Below are positions 1 to 11,495 of a stretch of 64,000 nucleotides of DNA, piece by piece. The position numbers and the translations under genes were made by a program. Origin of the DNA: Haliclona indistincta (taxonomy: Eukaryota > Porifera > Demospongiae > Haplosclerida > Chalinidae); NCBI GenBank assembly GCA_964017065.1, contig OZ024786.1, positions 14,458,940 to 14,522,939 on the forward strand, written 5' to 3'. The number at the start of each line of letters is the position of its first letter. The first letter of the stretch is position 1. Below the pieces are notes generated by a model, which did no database searches, was not told the DNA's origin, and saw nothing but the letters and a program-made list of their open reading frames with translations.

Positions 1-57
1 GTTTCAGTCACTAAGCATTAGCTAACGTGGAGCAGTGAGCTAGCCCAGTAAAGACCG

Positions 58-337
58 GTCTGTGGCAGTTATCTCCAGTTTGGCTTGCTTGCTCCTGAAA
101 GAACTTCGTTTACAGCTTACAAATTCCAGCGCGCACAGACGTATAGAGCGATTTTTCGATACTCCTTTGCTAACGCTGCAAAACAGCAAGCCTAGACCAC
201 AAAATCACGGTTAAAAAAAAATCTAGATCGTATTTCGGAAATTCGCTCTATACGTCTGTGGGCAAGATGCTTCTGCATGCTGCTGCGCTTGAAGCGCGTC
301 GATCTATTGCTCGACAGTAGAGATAGCTGCCACAGAC
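58..337. repeat. Nested foldback (two inverted-repeat pairs)
   Basis: Outer arms at 58-74 and 321-337 are 17 nt each with one mismatch. Inner arms at 134-150 and 244-260 are perfect 17-nt complements. The two pairs are concentric, so the 280-bp segment can fold into an interrupted hairpin. There is no coding sequence inside. It resembles a non-autonomous foldback/MITE, but I could not identify a target-site duplication. Confidence 0.6.
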
Positions 338-1381
338 GCTTCATGTATTATTTTGCCCATACTGTTATGTAAATCGCTGAAGTTATAAATAGTTATTAGA
401 AAAACGCATGTTGCGTGGGTGTTGAATATTAATTACCTGCACCGCCACCTTAAAAATCATCAAAATCATGGGTCATTTCCATGCTGTACAGAATTTCTGA
501 AAACTACATGTACAAATCTACATTTCCAGTAAAACTACCAAATAGTCTGTTCTATAGCACAAAATAGCTTTACAAATATTAGAGGTCTATTTCGAAGACA
601 GACAACTACAGTATGGTACAAGTAACAAGACTCTTTTTTAAATGATCCAATTGCGGTTTTCGTCCCTTGACCAATGTTTTCGCTGCCAAGTTCTCTCAAG
701 TCGGGAATGCTCGGAATGCTGTTAATAACGGTTTCTCACTCATCTCTAGCTGTCTACAGCTGTAGTGTGGAGTGCTATGCGTGATTAAACTCCATCCCAG
801 AGAAAGATTATCATCTGTGCTACAATCGCAATGACCATATGTCAACTGCATTGCTGAAATACCATCAAGAAACTCGCACGGACAAGAGTGGGTGAAAGCG
901 CCACACGAAAAACCACATGACTTCATGTGTGCGTCTGAGCACTCGTCCTGCATGACAGCTAAACCATTCTTTGCCAGACAAGTAATTTGGTTACCGAATT
1001 CCACAGACAAAGCTTTGTCTGAGCCCTTTTTGAAGCTGACTAAGAGACTTTTCTCTCCTCAAAGGCTCAAAATAATTATGCTGTGCATGAGTCCTTTGAG
1101 AGGTTCCATTGTCAAGGCTTTATACAGAATATTCTTATCTAGGAGCAGCTTTCTGATGTTCTCAAAATTTTTTTCAGCTTTTTGGAAACACGGCCAGATG
1201 TTAGTAATTACAGCGCTCTCAGAGTGATCCGAGGCATTCAAGTTATTAGACAGCAAAGCAACTTTCTAGAGAGGACACTAGAGTTAGGAGAGAGAATTCC
1301 TCTCCTCTCCAGGTACTGTATGATACCCAGAATAGGTCAAATGAACATAAACAGAAATTGCTCTTGACTAAAACAGATATA
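338..1381. other. No gene recognised
   Basis: Short open frames occur on both strands. The minus-strand one at 696-1010 is cysteine-rich and has an acceptor-like site just upstream, but I recognise no domain and see no exon partner. I treat the stretch as non-coding or as a decayed exon. Confidence 0.4.
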
Positions 1382-1429
1382 GAGTGGGTGGAGGAGAGGG
1401 AGGGAGAGAGGGAGAGAGGGAGAGAGATA

Positions 1430-1472
<43 letters not shown>

Positions 1473-1487
1473 AGGGAGGGAGGGAGG

Positions 1488-1518
<31 letters not shown>

Positions 1519-1552
1519 TGAGAGAGAGTGAGTGAGTAAGATAGGGAGGGAG
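1382..1552. repeat. GA-rich microsatellite
   Basis: The stretch is a nearly pure run of GA and GGGA units. The serine/leucine-rich open frames it creates on the minus strand are artefacts of the repeat. Confidence 0.95.
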
Positions 1553-1908
1553 TTTTTCTGTTTTAATAGACAAGAATTACTATTATAATCTTTTGTGCAC
1601 ATACAGTAGTCAGATGTTATCATAATACACAATACATATATACAGTATGTCGCTATACAGTATGTGAGATGTATTGTATCGTATAATCTGCTTTTAGTGA
1701 TGGTCATTAGTGATCCATTATCAGATGCATACTTCTCAAAGACACATCTTGTTCACACCCAGCGCACAGCATGTATACACATTCATTCATTGCTAAGGAC
1801 CTAAGCCAATGTGTACCATCGTAACCAATGCAAGAGTAAATGACTGTGAAGTGCATGATTACCACACCCTGTGTGAGAAACCATTGCTGACATAATTATG
1901 GCTCTCTG

Positions 1909-2195
1909 CTAGCTGTCTCACAGAGGGTCACTGGTAGAGCCAGGACACCTGTGCACTAAGCAGTGTCTAGCTGCCTCACAGAGGGTCACTGGTAGAGCCA
2001 GGACACCTGTGCACTAAGCAGTGTCTAGCTGCCTCACAGAGGGTCACTGGTAGAGTCAGGACACCTGTGCACTAAGCAGTGTCTAGCTGCCTCACAGAGG
2101 GTCACTGGTAGAGCCAGGACACCTGTGCACTAAGCAGTGTCTAGCTGCCTCACAGAGGGTCACTGGTAGAGCCAGAACACCTGTGCACTAAGCAG
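1909..2195 (+). repeat. 58-bp minisatellite, cluster A
   Basis: About five head-to-tail units of 58 bp begin with CTAGCTG(C/T)CTCACAGAGG and contain GTGCACTAAGCAGTG. Units differ by single substitutions. The same unit returns in the same orientation at 5096-5323 and 6484-6570. Confidence 0.9.
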
Positions 2196-2606
2196 ATCCC
2201 TCGAGACTAACCCTACACACAATATCTAACCACTCGTTCTACGCACACTGTACAGCAATAAGGGTTAAATCAAAAATTCTCACTTGCGAACTGGAGTCTA
2301 AATTCTCTGGCTACATGACTAGTTAGGCTGATAGGCAGGGCACCCACACACTCGATATAGGCAGTCACTGACGAAGACAACTCTCAAGGGACGAGACAAC
2401 AGCTATCACAAGAGCCGTGAATACCACTAGTGATTAGGGCATGAGGAGGAGAGCTAGTGTATCATATAGGACACAGCATTCCACGTGAATACATCATGCA
2501 TTAGTAGCTCAACACATTATAATACACAAACACCAATATAGCAATACTAGTACATTGCATAGAATTATAATAGCATGCATACACACGTACACACATTCAT
2601 CACACT
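2196..2606. other. Unique spacer without gene
   Basis: There is no long open frame, splice-linked exon or repeat that I can recognise between the minisatellite and the CA repeat. Confidence 0.4.
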
Positions 2607-2610
2607 TACA

Positions 2611-2690
<80 letters not shown>

Positions 2691-2803
2691 CACACGCACA
2701 TACACACACACGCATACACACACGTACACAAACAAACATACGTACACACACACACACGCGCACACACACGTACACAAACAAACATACGTACACACGTACA
2801 CAC

Positions 2804-2879
<76 letters not shown>

Positions 2880-2935
2880 ACACACACACACACACACACA
2901 CACGTACACAAACAAACATACGTACACACACATAC
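2607..2935. repeat. CA microsatellite with interspersed 24-bp motif
   Basis: Long (CA)n runs are interrupted three times by the motif CACGTACACAAACAAACATA, so part of the array has expanded as a compound unit rather than as a simple dinucleotide. All overlapping His/Thr or Cys/Val open frames are artefacts. Confidence 0.95.
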
Positions 2936-3806
2936 ATTTCTTAGGAAAATTTCCCAAACCAATGATTTCCAGGGTGATACACTCGATCCACCAAAAACAT
3001 GAAAATTAAACCTCGTGAAACCACCCACGGTAACATAAACTCATAGTCTCCATTCACAATAATTATATTCTCAATGCTGACGATGACTGAATGGGAAGTA
3101 TGGCGTAGGGGTACGAGATACTGTATTGGATTTGAAACTTATCGACATTTTAACATTAATAAGATGTGTGTTTCTCAATTTGTAGAACTGACAAGTTTAC
3201 ATGTATATACACACAACTAACATAACTTTACGAGAGCTTTGAAATTCCATTTTACAGAAGGAAACAGTATAGTACGCCTAGTTTGTGCGTTTTGCATCAA
3301 AAGGCCCATTTGCGTGGGAAATCAGTGAACACACAATTTCTCAAATATCTCGACCAGACAAAACTACTGCAGGTTCACACACATTGTGAAATCAGGTGAT
3401 GCACGCTTCAAGTGAGCTGTTATGTAGAGTACTATACCACTAAGGTTTCAATTACACACGAAATAGCACAATTCAAATCAAGCGGATTAGAATGCTCCGG
3501 TGCCATATGGTCTCAAAACAGGCGATGACAACATCGCTACGGAAACAGAATACTCTAAATAAAGACCACCGGATGCAAAGTGCAGATTCTGAACTGAACC
3601 GTAACCGTCTTAGAATGCGTAAACATGACGTTTGAACTTCCAATAACAAGACACTCTAATAACACAATAAAACCAAGTATTATAATAATGGACAAAATTA
3701 ATTGTTACGGTAAATAGATCTTGAGGTGCCTATGTTGTACTACAAATTGAGATAATTTTATACAATGTTGGTACAAGCATTTGTGGGCTTCTTGTAATGA
3801 GTGTGT
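2936..3806. other. AT-rich spacer without gene
   Basis: No coding exon, RNA gene or clear repeat is visible. Confidence 0.4.
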
Positions 3807-3810
3807 CACT

Positions 3811-4019
3811 AATGTGTTCAGTCTCTGATCATCCTCCATCGTGTGAATAAAGACAACAGTGACTACAGAGACTGAACACATTAGAGCATGAAGGTGACCC
3901 TCTACATTTCAGCAAAAGAACCCAATCTTTGAACCACCTTCATTCACTAATGTGTTCAGTCTCTGTAGTCACTGTTGTCTTTATTCACACGATGGAGGAT
4001 GATCAGAGACTGAACACAT
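3811..4019. repeat. Double foldback with 71-bp perfect arms
   Basis: The segment at about 3811-3881 is repeated as its exact reverse complement at about 3949-4019. Each arm is itself bounded by an inverted 14-mer (TGTGTTCAGTCTCT and its complement), so the 14-mer occurs four times in alternating orientation. This looks like two copies of a tiny (about 72-bp) TIR element inserted in opposite orientations. Confidence 0.8.
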
Positions 4020-4035
4020 CAGTACATGAAGGTGA

Positions 4036-5095
4036 CACTCTACTTCACCACTGCAAGAAGAGGTATTGTCTCACTCGAAAAGTGCTAAAAATCTCATTTT
4101 AACCAAATTAGTACAATCAACACATACTCATGTCAGTTGACACTAGCTGAGCCAAATGCACAACACAGTATTTCCATAATCGAATTCCATCTTCACCAAT
4201 TAAAGCTTTTATTGGATAATTACAACTAAACTTTAACCCTTTAGCAACACATTAGAAGCGTGAATAAACTGTAATGGGCAGTGATTGGGCAATCAGGTTA
4301 GCACCAACACCCTCGATAAGTAAATTAGCCGTGTAACTAAGCTGTATTACCATGCAAGCTATATCCGTCAGTAATGGAGTCATGATAACAAGAGCTAGAA
4401 CAAATTAAGGAAATTCGAAGGTGATGCTCGCCCATGACATAGCTAATTATGCTAAATGTGTGTATACAGTGCTATGGGGGATGGTCAAATGGTGTCGTAA
4501 CTAAGTTACCGAGTTTTGAATTTTTACAAATGCTGAAATAAACAACAATTTAACTTGATTGTACGCATATGATAGCAAATTTGAGTCTCAACTAAGTTAT
4601 GGAGTTTTGCAAAGGCTGAAATAATCGATTCAATGTATTATGATAGCAAAATTGAATCTCTGCCTCATCAGAGCAATGGTCTCTACAGTAGACCCTCTCA
4701 AATCAGGATGCCCGAGGGAACTCACAACGAGTGTCCGGATAAGAGAGGTGCCCGGATTTCAGGAGCTATTAAACATACCAACATTATTCTTTGGGATTAT
4801 ACATGTATGCAGGGTAAACATTGTCCTTATATGAGGGGTTCCAATCGTGTGGTTGAATGACTAACGTGTTTACCAGCTAGTAAAATGTTCTCGTAGCTCA
4901 AGAATTCACTACCAAAGCTACACACAGCATATACTGAATGCCTTATTCAACTATGGGCTACTGATCAACATGGTAATACTGTATTAAGTAGACGTGTGCA
5001 TACAATGTACACATAATTATACCACTCCACGAAAGGGCTTTGAGCATTTTTTGCTTGTGTAGAATTACCGGCTAAGTAGTCTGGCTGTTACCATG
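4036..5095. other. Spacer, possible degenerate pogo-like MITE
   Basis: There is no gene. At about 4684-4770 the words CAGTAGACCCTCTC and GTCCGGATAAGAGAGGT resemble the ends of pogo/Tigger-type MITEs such as the clear one at 55581-55989. I could not define two ends or a TA duplication. Confidence 0.3.
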
Positions 5096-5323
5096 CTGGT
5101 AGAGCCAGGACACCTGTGCACTAAGCAGTGTCTAGCTGCCTCACAGAGGGTCACTGGTAGAGCCAGGACACCTGTGCACTAAGCAGTGTCTAGCTGCCTC
5201 ACAGAGGGTCACTGGTAGAGCCAGGATACCTGTGCACTAAGCAGTGTCTAGCTGCCTCACAGAGGGTCACTGGTATAGCCAGGACACCTGTGCACTAAGC
5301 AGTGTCTAGCTGCCTCACAGAGG
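5096..5323 (+). repeat. 58-bp minisatellite, cluster B
   Basis: Almost four units share the sequence, phase and orientation of the array at 1909-2195. The array is embedded in unrelated flanks. Confidence 0.9.
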
Positions 5324-6483
5324 TATTGACTAAGCTGGTCTCTCATGCTGACGCAGCTCTGGATTAAGAGTGCCTCCCACCACAGGTGTGGACATATTAC
5401 CATTATTTAACCCTTTCATCTCTGTTATCAGAATAGTTACCCGCCAATAATATTTCCACGGGAAAACAATCTTTCTCACAGTAACCAATTAGACGCGGTC
5501 CAGTAACCAACACATTCCTAGTGAAACACTGTCACATACAACACATCCTTTGACGAGATCTTGTTACTATGGAACAGTAAACAGAGAGTTAAAATTTCAC
5601 CACCCAGAGAGATGAAGAGTGTAGAGTTACGAAACATCATTCGGAAAAAAAACCAACAGCCTCGTGTTTCAAATAAGCAGCTGCATCAAAGAAAGGGGAG
5701 CGTCTAGTCACCTCCACTAACTAGAATTTAAAAATATACATAGCCCCAACAGCAACTGATCAATGAGGTGCCTACGTTTCACGGGCTTCGTTCTAGGTCA
5801 GTGTCAGCAACAAAAATAATGGTGTCCACATTTCAGAGGTTCAGATTTGTGTGTTTTTTTTTACTGTACAGGTGCCAAAGGTGTTGACTAAGAAGACGTC
5901 GTATTTTACTTCAATTCGCTGTTTAATGGATTTCTTTCTCTGCCAAAGGTCGTTGTTATGTCTACCTCAAATTGATGCAACCACTCATGAGCGAAAACCG
6001 GAAACACAGAAATACTATTTAGAATGAAATTTGTACCGGAAAGATTCCACTATCGAACATGCACAAACCATGTATTTATCAAAAATGTAACACTATAAGA
6101 TAAAGGATAGTTTCACTATTAATGCTGCTTCGTTTATTCAAACGTGCCTCTAACTGGTTATGTTTGGGCAGTTGTCTAATTGATTAATGCTGCTGTACAA
6201 ATGTACTTTTAAGAGAGTGAGTGTGTGTTTGTTTGTATAAATAATATTATTAATTGTGGCTGTGTAACCAACTCAACACATTTCACATGCAACTTCAGAC
6301 ACATGTACAGCTTCAACTAAGCCCCCAACACAGATATAGACACATACAAGTGAACTAGATAGAGAATGAGTGAGCCAGCTGGCCGTGTAGACTAGTAGAC
6401 TGACAATTATAGTTCTAGTTCCGTGTGCCCCCCACAGAGAGTCTCGTATTGTATACTGAATTACCTATTATACATCAATTTAG
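5324..6483. other. AT-rich spacer without gene
   Basis: I see no supported exon or RNA gene. Confidence 0.4.
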
Positions 6484-6570
6484 CATTAAGCAGTGTTTAG
6501 CTGCCTCACAGAGGGTCACTGGTAGAGCCAGGACACCTGTGCACTAAGCAGTGTCTAGCTGCCTCACAGA
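6484..6570 (+). repeat. 58-bp minisatellite, cluster C (about 1.5 units)
   Basis: One full unit plus part of a second are shared with the arrays at 1909 and 5096. The array ends within CTGCCTCACAGA, 10 bp before a strong hairpin. Confidence 0.85.
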
Positions 6571-6579
6571 ATCTGAAAA

Positions 6580-6617
6580 GTTGCCGGGAATCTGGTCAAG
6601 ACCAGTATCCCGGCAAC
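6580..6617. repeat. Strong hairpin next to minisatellite
   Basis: Two 18-nt arms (6580-6597 and 6600-6617; 16 of 18 pairs) begin GTTGCCGGGA and end TCCCGGCAAC, with a 2-nt loop. It could be a mobile-element terminus or a cruciform; its role is unknown. Confidence 0.8.
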
Positions 6618-7135
6618 TCACACACATTAACATCTCCATCTACTAACAACATAAGCACAGAGCTACCCTCTACATCAGCCGTGCTAACAAAGCAAGAATG
6701 TCAGATAAAGGTCACCAAATCTGACTCTAAAATTATCTAGTATTCTTTCTCACCTCGTGAGGAGTTCTTTGTCTTCTAGAGGTGGAAGGGAGAGGTGATT
6801 CTGTTGTACCAGGATAGTAGCTGTCTACAGCAGCAGCATCCAAGAGCCCAGTCCGGGATCCATGAATATCTCTTAACGATCTGCTCATGTATGTTGGATG
6901 GGCACTACTGCTCTGGCCTCTTGGGCTGGCTAATCTCCTCTGGGCGCTGTTTGTGTCGAGGTAGCCATTTGTTCTTGTCGATGGGTAGTGATAGTTGTCT
7001 TGCACATATTCACAAAAACTCGAGAATGATATGTAACCCTTGTTGTCCTGAGGGACCCGCTCGAGACAATCTCGATAGCTTAATCCGTATGGCTCGTAAT
7101 ATCTACATAACTGACGAAGCTCAGATCTAAGGGAA
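6618..7135. other. No supported gene
   Basis: Overlapping open frames occur at 6733-7005 (minus) and 6795-7130 (plus). Neither shows a recognisable domain or convincing splice partners. Confidence 0.35.
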
Positions 7136-7330
7136 GGGAAGGTGAGAGAGAGGGAGAGAGAGGGGGAGGGAGAGAGAGAGAGAGAGGGAGGGAGGGAGGG
7201 AGGGAGGGAGGGAGGGAGGGAGAGGGAGGGATGGATCAGGGAGAGAGGGAAGGAGGGAGAGAGGGAAGGAGGGAGAGAGAGAGAGAGTTAGTGAGAGAGA
7301 GAGAGAGAAAGAGAGGAGAGAAAGAGAGGG
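7136..7330. repeat. GA/GGGA microsatellite
   Basis: Purine-only units (GAGA, GGGA, GGAA) fill the stretch. It resembles the repeat at 1382-1552. Confidence 0.95.
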
Positions 7331-8155
7331 ATATAGATAAGTAGGTAAAAGAGAATTGTTCAAAATAAAAACTGAGTGTTTGACAGTGGGTGGGACAACA
7401 TGGAAACACAATTGACTACAGCTCACTTTTCCACACATTGTCCTTTCGATTCGTACGATTTACATTGCTTGAAATAGTTCAGTAGTTGTGATTCGAGTTG
7501 TCTATCCATGGCGCCTGGACCAGGAGTTAGTTAGACGCAGTCGGTCGAGAGAGCAACGCAGACATGAAGAGGCGAAACCTGGTTGAAGAGAGGTTGGTCA
7601 ACAGCGCCTTGTTCTCAGAGCAAGAGAAGTGATGTATCGTACCTGGTGTAAAAAACCGCAAACTTGTAGAGTAGTAAAGAGTAGAGAAGCTATCTTCTGC
7701 CAGCGAAGCGCTTCTACACTGGAGGGTGACTCGACAGGACGAGGTAGCCGGCGATCAGCTGATTGTGACTCGACTCAGTCGTGTCTCGTCCTCTTGGTAA
7801 GCAGCTAGGTGTGTCTTTCTCTCTCGATTGTGTGTGTGTGCGTGTGTGTACTACAAGCCAGGGCAGGTTTCGTCGTCACGGGGGAGTGTTCGTTGCCTCC
7901 CTCTCTTCTCCCACACACACTCCCACGCCTACCAAACATGCCAGAGGCATTATTCGAGTACACGAACACGCCCACTCGACTCGAACCGTGGAATATTAAA
8001 ATGCTTATAAATAGAAACGTGTTCTATATACGGTATGGTAGCCACGCCTACTACAGCAAGTTAGCTTGCTGCTATGCATGTGTTTACTGTGTGACCTGTA
8101 ATTCTGTGAATATCGATCCTCTTATCGTTCTCGATCAGCGATCAGCCGGCTTTCT
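7331..8155. other. 5' flank of LYSMD-like gene
   Basis: This stretch contains no recognised coding domain. It should hold the promoter and 5' UTR of the gene beginning at 8156, but I could not identify a TATA box or initiator with confidence. Confidence 0.4.
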
Positions 8156-9952
8156 ATGGCGTCATCAGCTTCAACAGTGTCAATCACTGTCTCTCGGATC
8201 GCTCAAAACGGTCGAGACCACTCACACAAAGCGTCGCTCGTCAGAAGTCAAGAAACTCGTGGCTACGGAACCGTACGTCAGGACAGGAGATCAAGCAACG
8301 GCTTTCTCGTTCACGAGATAACTGAAGAAGACACACTGCAAGGAATAGCACTGAAATACGCTGTACCTGTAAGTGGATAATAAGAAAAATCACTTCTGAT
8401 TACCACCTCACTCAGTGCTGGGTTGTTTGTTTATTCCATCTCTCATGATTGCCTCAATTTACTATCCATCATTCTCTTTTGTTATTATCAAGGTTGGTGA
8501 GATTGAACGGACCAATCGGATCATCTCTGGTCTGTCTATACACACGTTGACTGAGCTCAAGATACCCATTCCATCCTCGTCACCTCAACCTAGTCCAAAC
8601 ACTTCACCATCATCTGCTAGACGACACATGAACCACAGCAAGATGAACGGAGGAGGAGATCACCAGAAACGATTATCAACAAGTACTGACAACACTGGAA
8701 CCAGTCCACCTTCAACAGGTATGGGAACGAGGCACAAAATAACTAGAATATGGTGTAACACTTTAATTTGTGAACGAACAAGTAATATTATAATATGTTC
8801 ACTTTGGCTGCATCAGTGACGACCATGTGTGCAAGGCTGTTTAACCTTTTTGATCGAATGCAAACTATCCTATTGGTATTCTCGTGTGACTTGTTTGCTG
8901 AACTTTCATATTTACTAAATAAACAAACAAATCTCTTTTGTCATGTTATGATACTAATATCTTAACTATCTCTTGTGATCAAAGAGTGTATTAATAACCA
9001 GACCTAGTTAATTCTCCCTCTAGCTAGATTGATGATGATGTCATTGTGTTATCACTGTACCATGACAATGGATCTATACATCAGATCATTTTATATATGT
9101 GACAAGGAGATAGTTAATTAGTTATACATGTTTTAATTCCCTCAACAATAGTACGACATGGTGTTAGTTAGTACCACTGACAATAAACCTAAAATGTTGA
9201 CCTTCCTCTATAATAATGTAATATTTAAACCACTCTGGGCGGTGTATTGCACGATTTAAAGTATGAGGGTGGGCGTGGCTAATAACTGTCGAGAATACAT
9301 GATAATGCACTAGCCAAAGGTGAGTGCATTGTCGGCATTCAAGACCATTATTTGCGGCACGCCCGAATGCTTTGAATTGTGTAATGTACTGTCAAGAGTG
9401 GTCTATGCTCACCGCGTGGCCTCCACACTCTTGTGCTAGACTGGCGCTGACAAATGTTCATTATCATCTTAACGTATTGAAAACTGTCCTTAACGCAATT
9501 TAATACCACGTCAGGTGACACATTCTGTAGTCTCTGATTGGCTGGAGGTCAAGTGGTTAACATAATAGTTATGAACTGCTTCATTGTGGTTCAGCCATAA
9601 TCTATCTGCTCTGATTTTACAGTCAACGGTGTTTCATCTGAGAAGAGTATAGCAGGTCTACTGAACAATGCAGACGAACAGATGAGAAGAATACGCGAAT
9701 ACAACGACAAGATGGCTCAGAAAATGTGACACACACACACTTACGTACACACACACACACAAACACGCACACACACACACACACACACACGCACGCACAC
9801 ACACACACACACACACACTTCAGATAGTTGACTACTTGATCTTGTTATTGTGTTAGTTGTACTCACATACTCACTATCAATGATGTTACCATGTAAGACT
9901 ATCTAGTACCTACTACCATACACACATGAATTACTCTCCTTCCTCTTTTCCT

Positions 9953-10004
<52 letters not shown>

Positions 10005-11086
10005 AGCGGCAACTAAGCCACCACCAGGTGCTTACAATAGAGATGGTCCTCAATTACCTCTCACTCCATCAGACACAAGGTGACTACTCCTCACAACACT
10101 ACTAGTGTGTACATCATTAGACATTAACCCAAGGGGTCTGAAACATGCTGATTAGCATACGAGATTTCACTGATTTAATTAAGCGTGGGTGTTAGTATAT
10201 AGAAAAATGCTGAGTATATGGAAAAAGTACGGTGATTTTAACCGTGATTTCATGATTTCAACTGTGATTTTATCAGTCAGAGTATGAGATTTCACTAGCC
10301 TCGTACCCAGGCCTAGAATATTAGACCTGGTACACTGTAGGCGCATGCGCGTATTTAAAAACACGTGTGCATTTCACTTGCTCTGACTTTAGCGCGATGC
10401 TTGCTATTTCTAGCTCACAACATCGCGTACAGGACACAAATCAGCTAAACTTACTGCAAGCGTCAGCTGTGTGAAAGTTCGCTATACACTAACTACGTTC
10501 TGTTTACCGCCACATAGCTAGCCAAATAACATGGAGAAATGTACGGTAAGTATCTGTGTTTTAACCGGATGTTGGATAAAATAAACCCATCGCGAACAGT
10601 GTGTACCAGGCCGTCCGCCAAAACAGGCCTGTGTTTGAGGCTAGAGATTTCACTTGTGTTGGGCCCCTCTCATTAACCTGATCAGTATCAAACACACTCT
10701 AATAATTATGTCTTACATATTACATATTCAAAGGGTCAAATCAAACATGTTGTTATGATGTACTGTATGTCTCTTAGCTGCTGTCAACTGAATATGATTG
10801 TGTTTGTGTTTGACAAAAAATGTGTTTTTGTTATTGCAATATGTATCTCTGTGATATCTCTGTTATTAGTTTCTTCTCAGCTGTGTATCACTATAACAGT
10901 GTATGCTCAGTTGCAGTCTGATAACTGTCTACTGTCCAGTACTAGCTCATTGTAACATGTCTTTAGTATTTGTTGTTTGTTTGTTGTAGACCATTAGCAC
11001 GATATGAGAAGAGAGTGACATCATCAGCTGAGAGGAACACTAGATCATCTCAAGAGAGAGTTGAGGACGAGATGTTTGAACTATGA
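8156..11086 (+). CDS. LysM domain protein, LYSMD1/2-like (5 exons)
   Basis: Exons are 8156-8368, 8493-8718, 9623-9725, 10005-10079 and 10990-11086. All junctions are GT-AG, phases agree, and the joined frame is 714 nt (237 aa), close to vertebrate LYSMD1/LYSMD2 length. The LysM motif crosses intron 1: EDTLQGIALKYAVP on exon 1 and VGEIERTNRI on exon 2, matching the family pattern DTLxGIALKYxV..xxIKRxNR. The N-terminal GYGTV is like the SYGSL found before the LysM of LYSMD1. The start at 8156 is the first ATG in frame. There is no signal peptide, as expected for these intracellular LysM proteins, whose function is poorly known. The CA repeat lies right after donor 3 and a pure CT run forms the polypyrimidine tract of acceptor 3. 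Intron 4 contains a hAT-like insertion. The 3' end of this gene was copied three times elsewhere in the window. Confidence 0.9.
9729..9820. repeat. CA microsatellite in LYSMD intron 3
   Basis: (CA)n with a few CG interruptions starts within 5 nt of the exon-3 donor. Read without splicing, exon 3 meets a stop at the junction (ATGTGA). Confidence 0.9.
9957..10002 (+). repeat. CT microsatellite acting as polypyrimidine tract
   Basis: About 22 CT units run directly into the AG acceptor of LYSMD exon 4 (10005), so the microsatellite is the splice-site pyrimidine tract. Confidence 0.85.
10130..10670. mobile_element. hAT-like non-autonomous insertion in LYSMD intron 4
   Basis: A 541-bp segment is flanked by the 8-bp direct repeat CATTAACC (10122-10129 and 10671-10678). 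The empty site (AGACATTAACCTGA) is present in the relic LYSMD copies near 18580 and 18867. The ends carry imperfect inverted AGGGG(T/C)C words. The interior has repeats of GTGATTT(C/T)..GATTTCAAC type, related to the array at 54650-54850. There is no transposase. The 8-bp duplication points to hAT. Confidence 0.75.
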
Positions 11087-11185
11087 CCACACCCACTTGA
11101 CAAATTGATACATGTGTTTATTGTGTTATTATTATGTGCAATAGATTATTGACTAAAGTAATAATGATATTCATTGTGGTCATTG

Positions 11186-11495
11186 ATTGTTTTGGGGAGG
11201 CCCCTTATCTATTCATATGTAACCCATCTTCCTCTCACATGCATGGTTACATGAATACACTTGATTTTGAACAACATTGCTTGCGTGGTGCATGCTAACA
11301 TGTCTTGGTCAGTGGAGACAGGCTTGTATTGCTACGAGTATTGTTTTGGGGAGGCTCCCTTATCTGTTCATTCCGGTTCATTCCTCCTCTCACGTGGCTA
11401 CATGAATACACTTGATTTTAAACAAGTGCTGACCACATCGCTGGCGTGGTACAAGCTAACATGTCCTGGTTCTTGGAGACAGGCTTGTCTAGTAA
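11186..11495 (+). repeat. Tandem duplication of receptor 5' end
   Basis: Two diverged copies with a period of about 154 bp (11186-11339 and 11340-11495) each contain an ATG followed by codons for MSW..ETGL. Only the second is continuous with the receptor frame, so the first copy is a duplicated leader exon or promoter-proximal segment. Confidence 0.75.

Noticed and set aside
696..1227. Cys-rich open frame on the minus strand with acceptor-like site
   Set aside because: No recognisable domain, no donor or partner exon, and an overlapping open frame on the other strand; not enough to call a gene.
1246..1707. Ser/Leu/Pro-rich open frames
   Set aside because: They are produced by the GA microsatellite (also at 7127-7438 and 18291-18583 from CT-rich DNA).
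2607..2935. CRISPR-like interpretation of the CACGTACACAAACAAACATA repeats
   Set aside because: The separators are microsatellite, the genome is eukaryotic and no associated genes exist.
2509..3028. Long Cys/Val and His/Thr open frames on both strands
   Set aside because: They are translations of a CA microsatellite; every frame is open because the repeat has no stops.
4633..4860. 75-codon open frame
   Set aside because: The DNA looks like a decayed pogo-type MITE (CAGTAGACCCTC, GTCCGGATAAGAG); the frame is incidental.
8415..8819. 134-codon open frame continuing past LYSMD exon 2
   Set aside because: It runs through intron 1 and beyond the exon-2 donor; the LysM family match and splice phases support 8493-8718 only.
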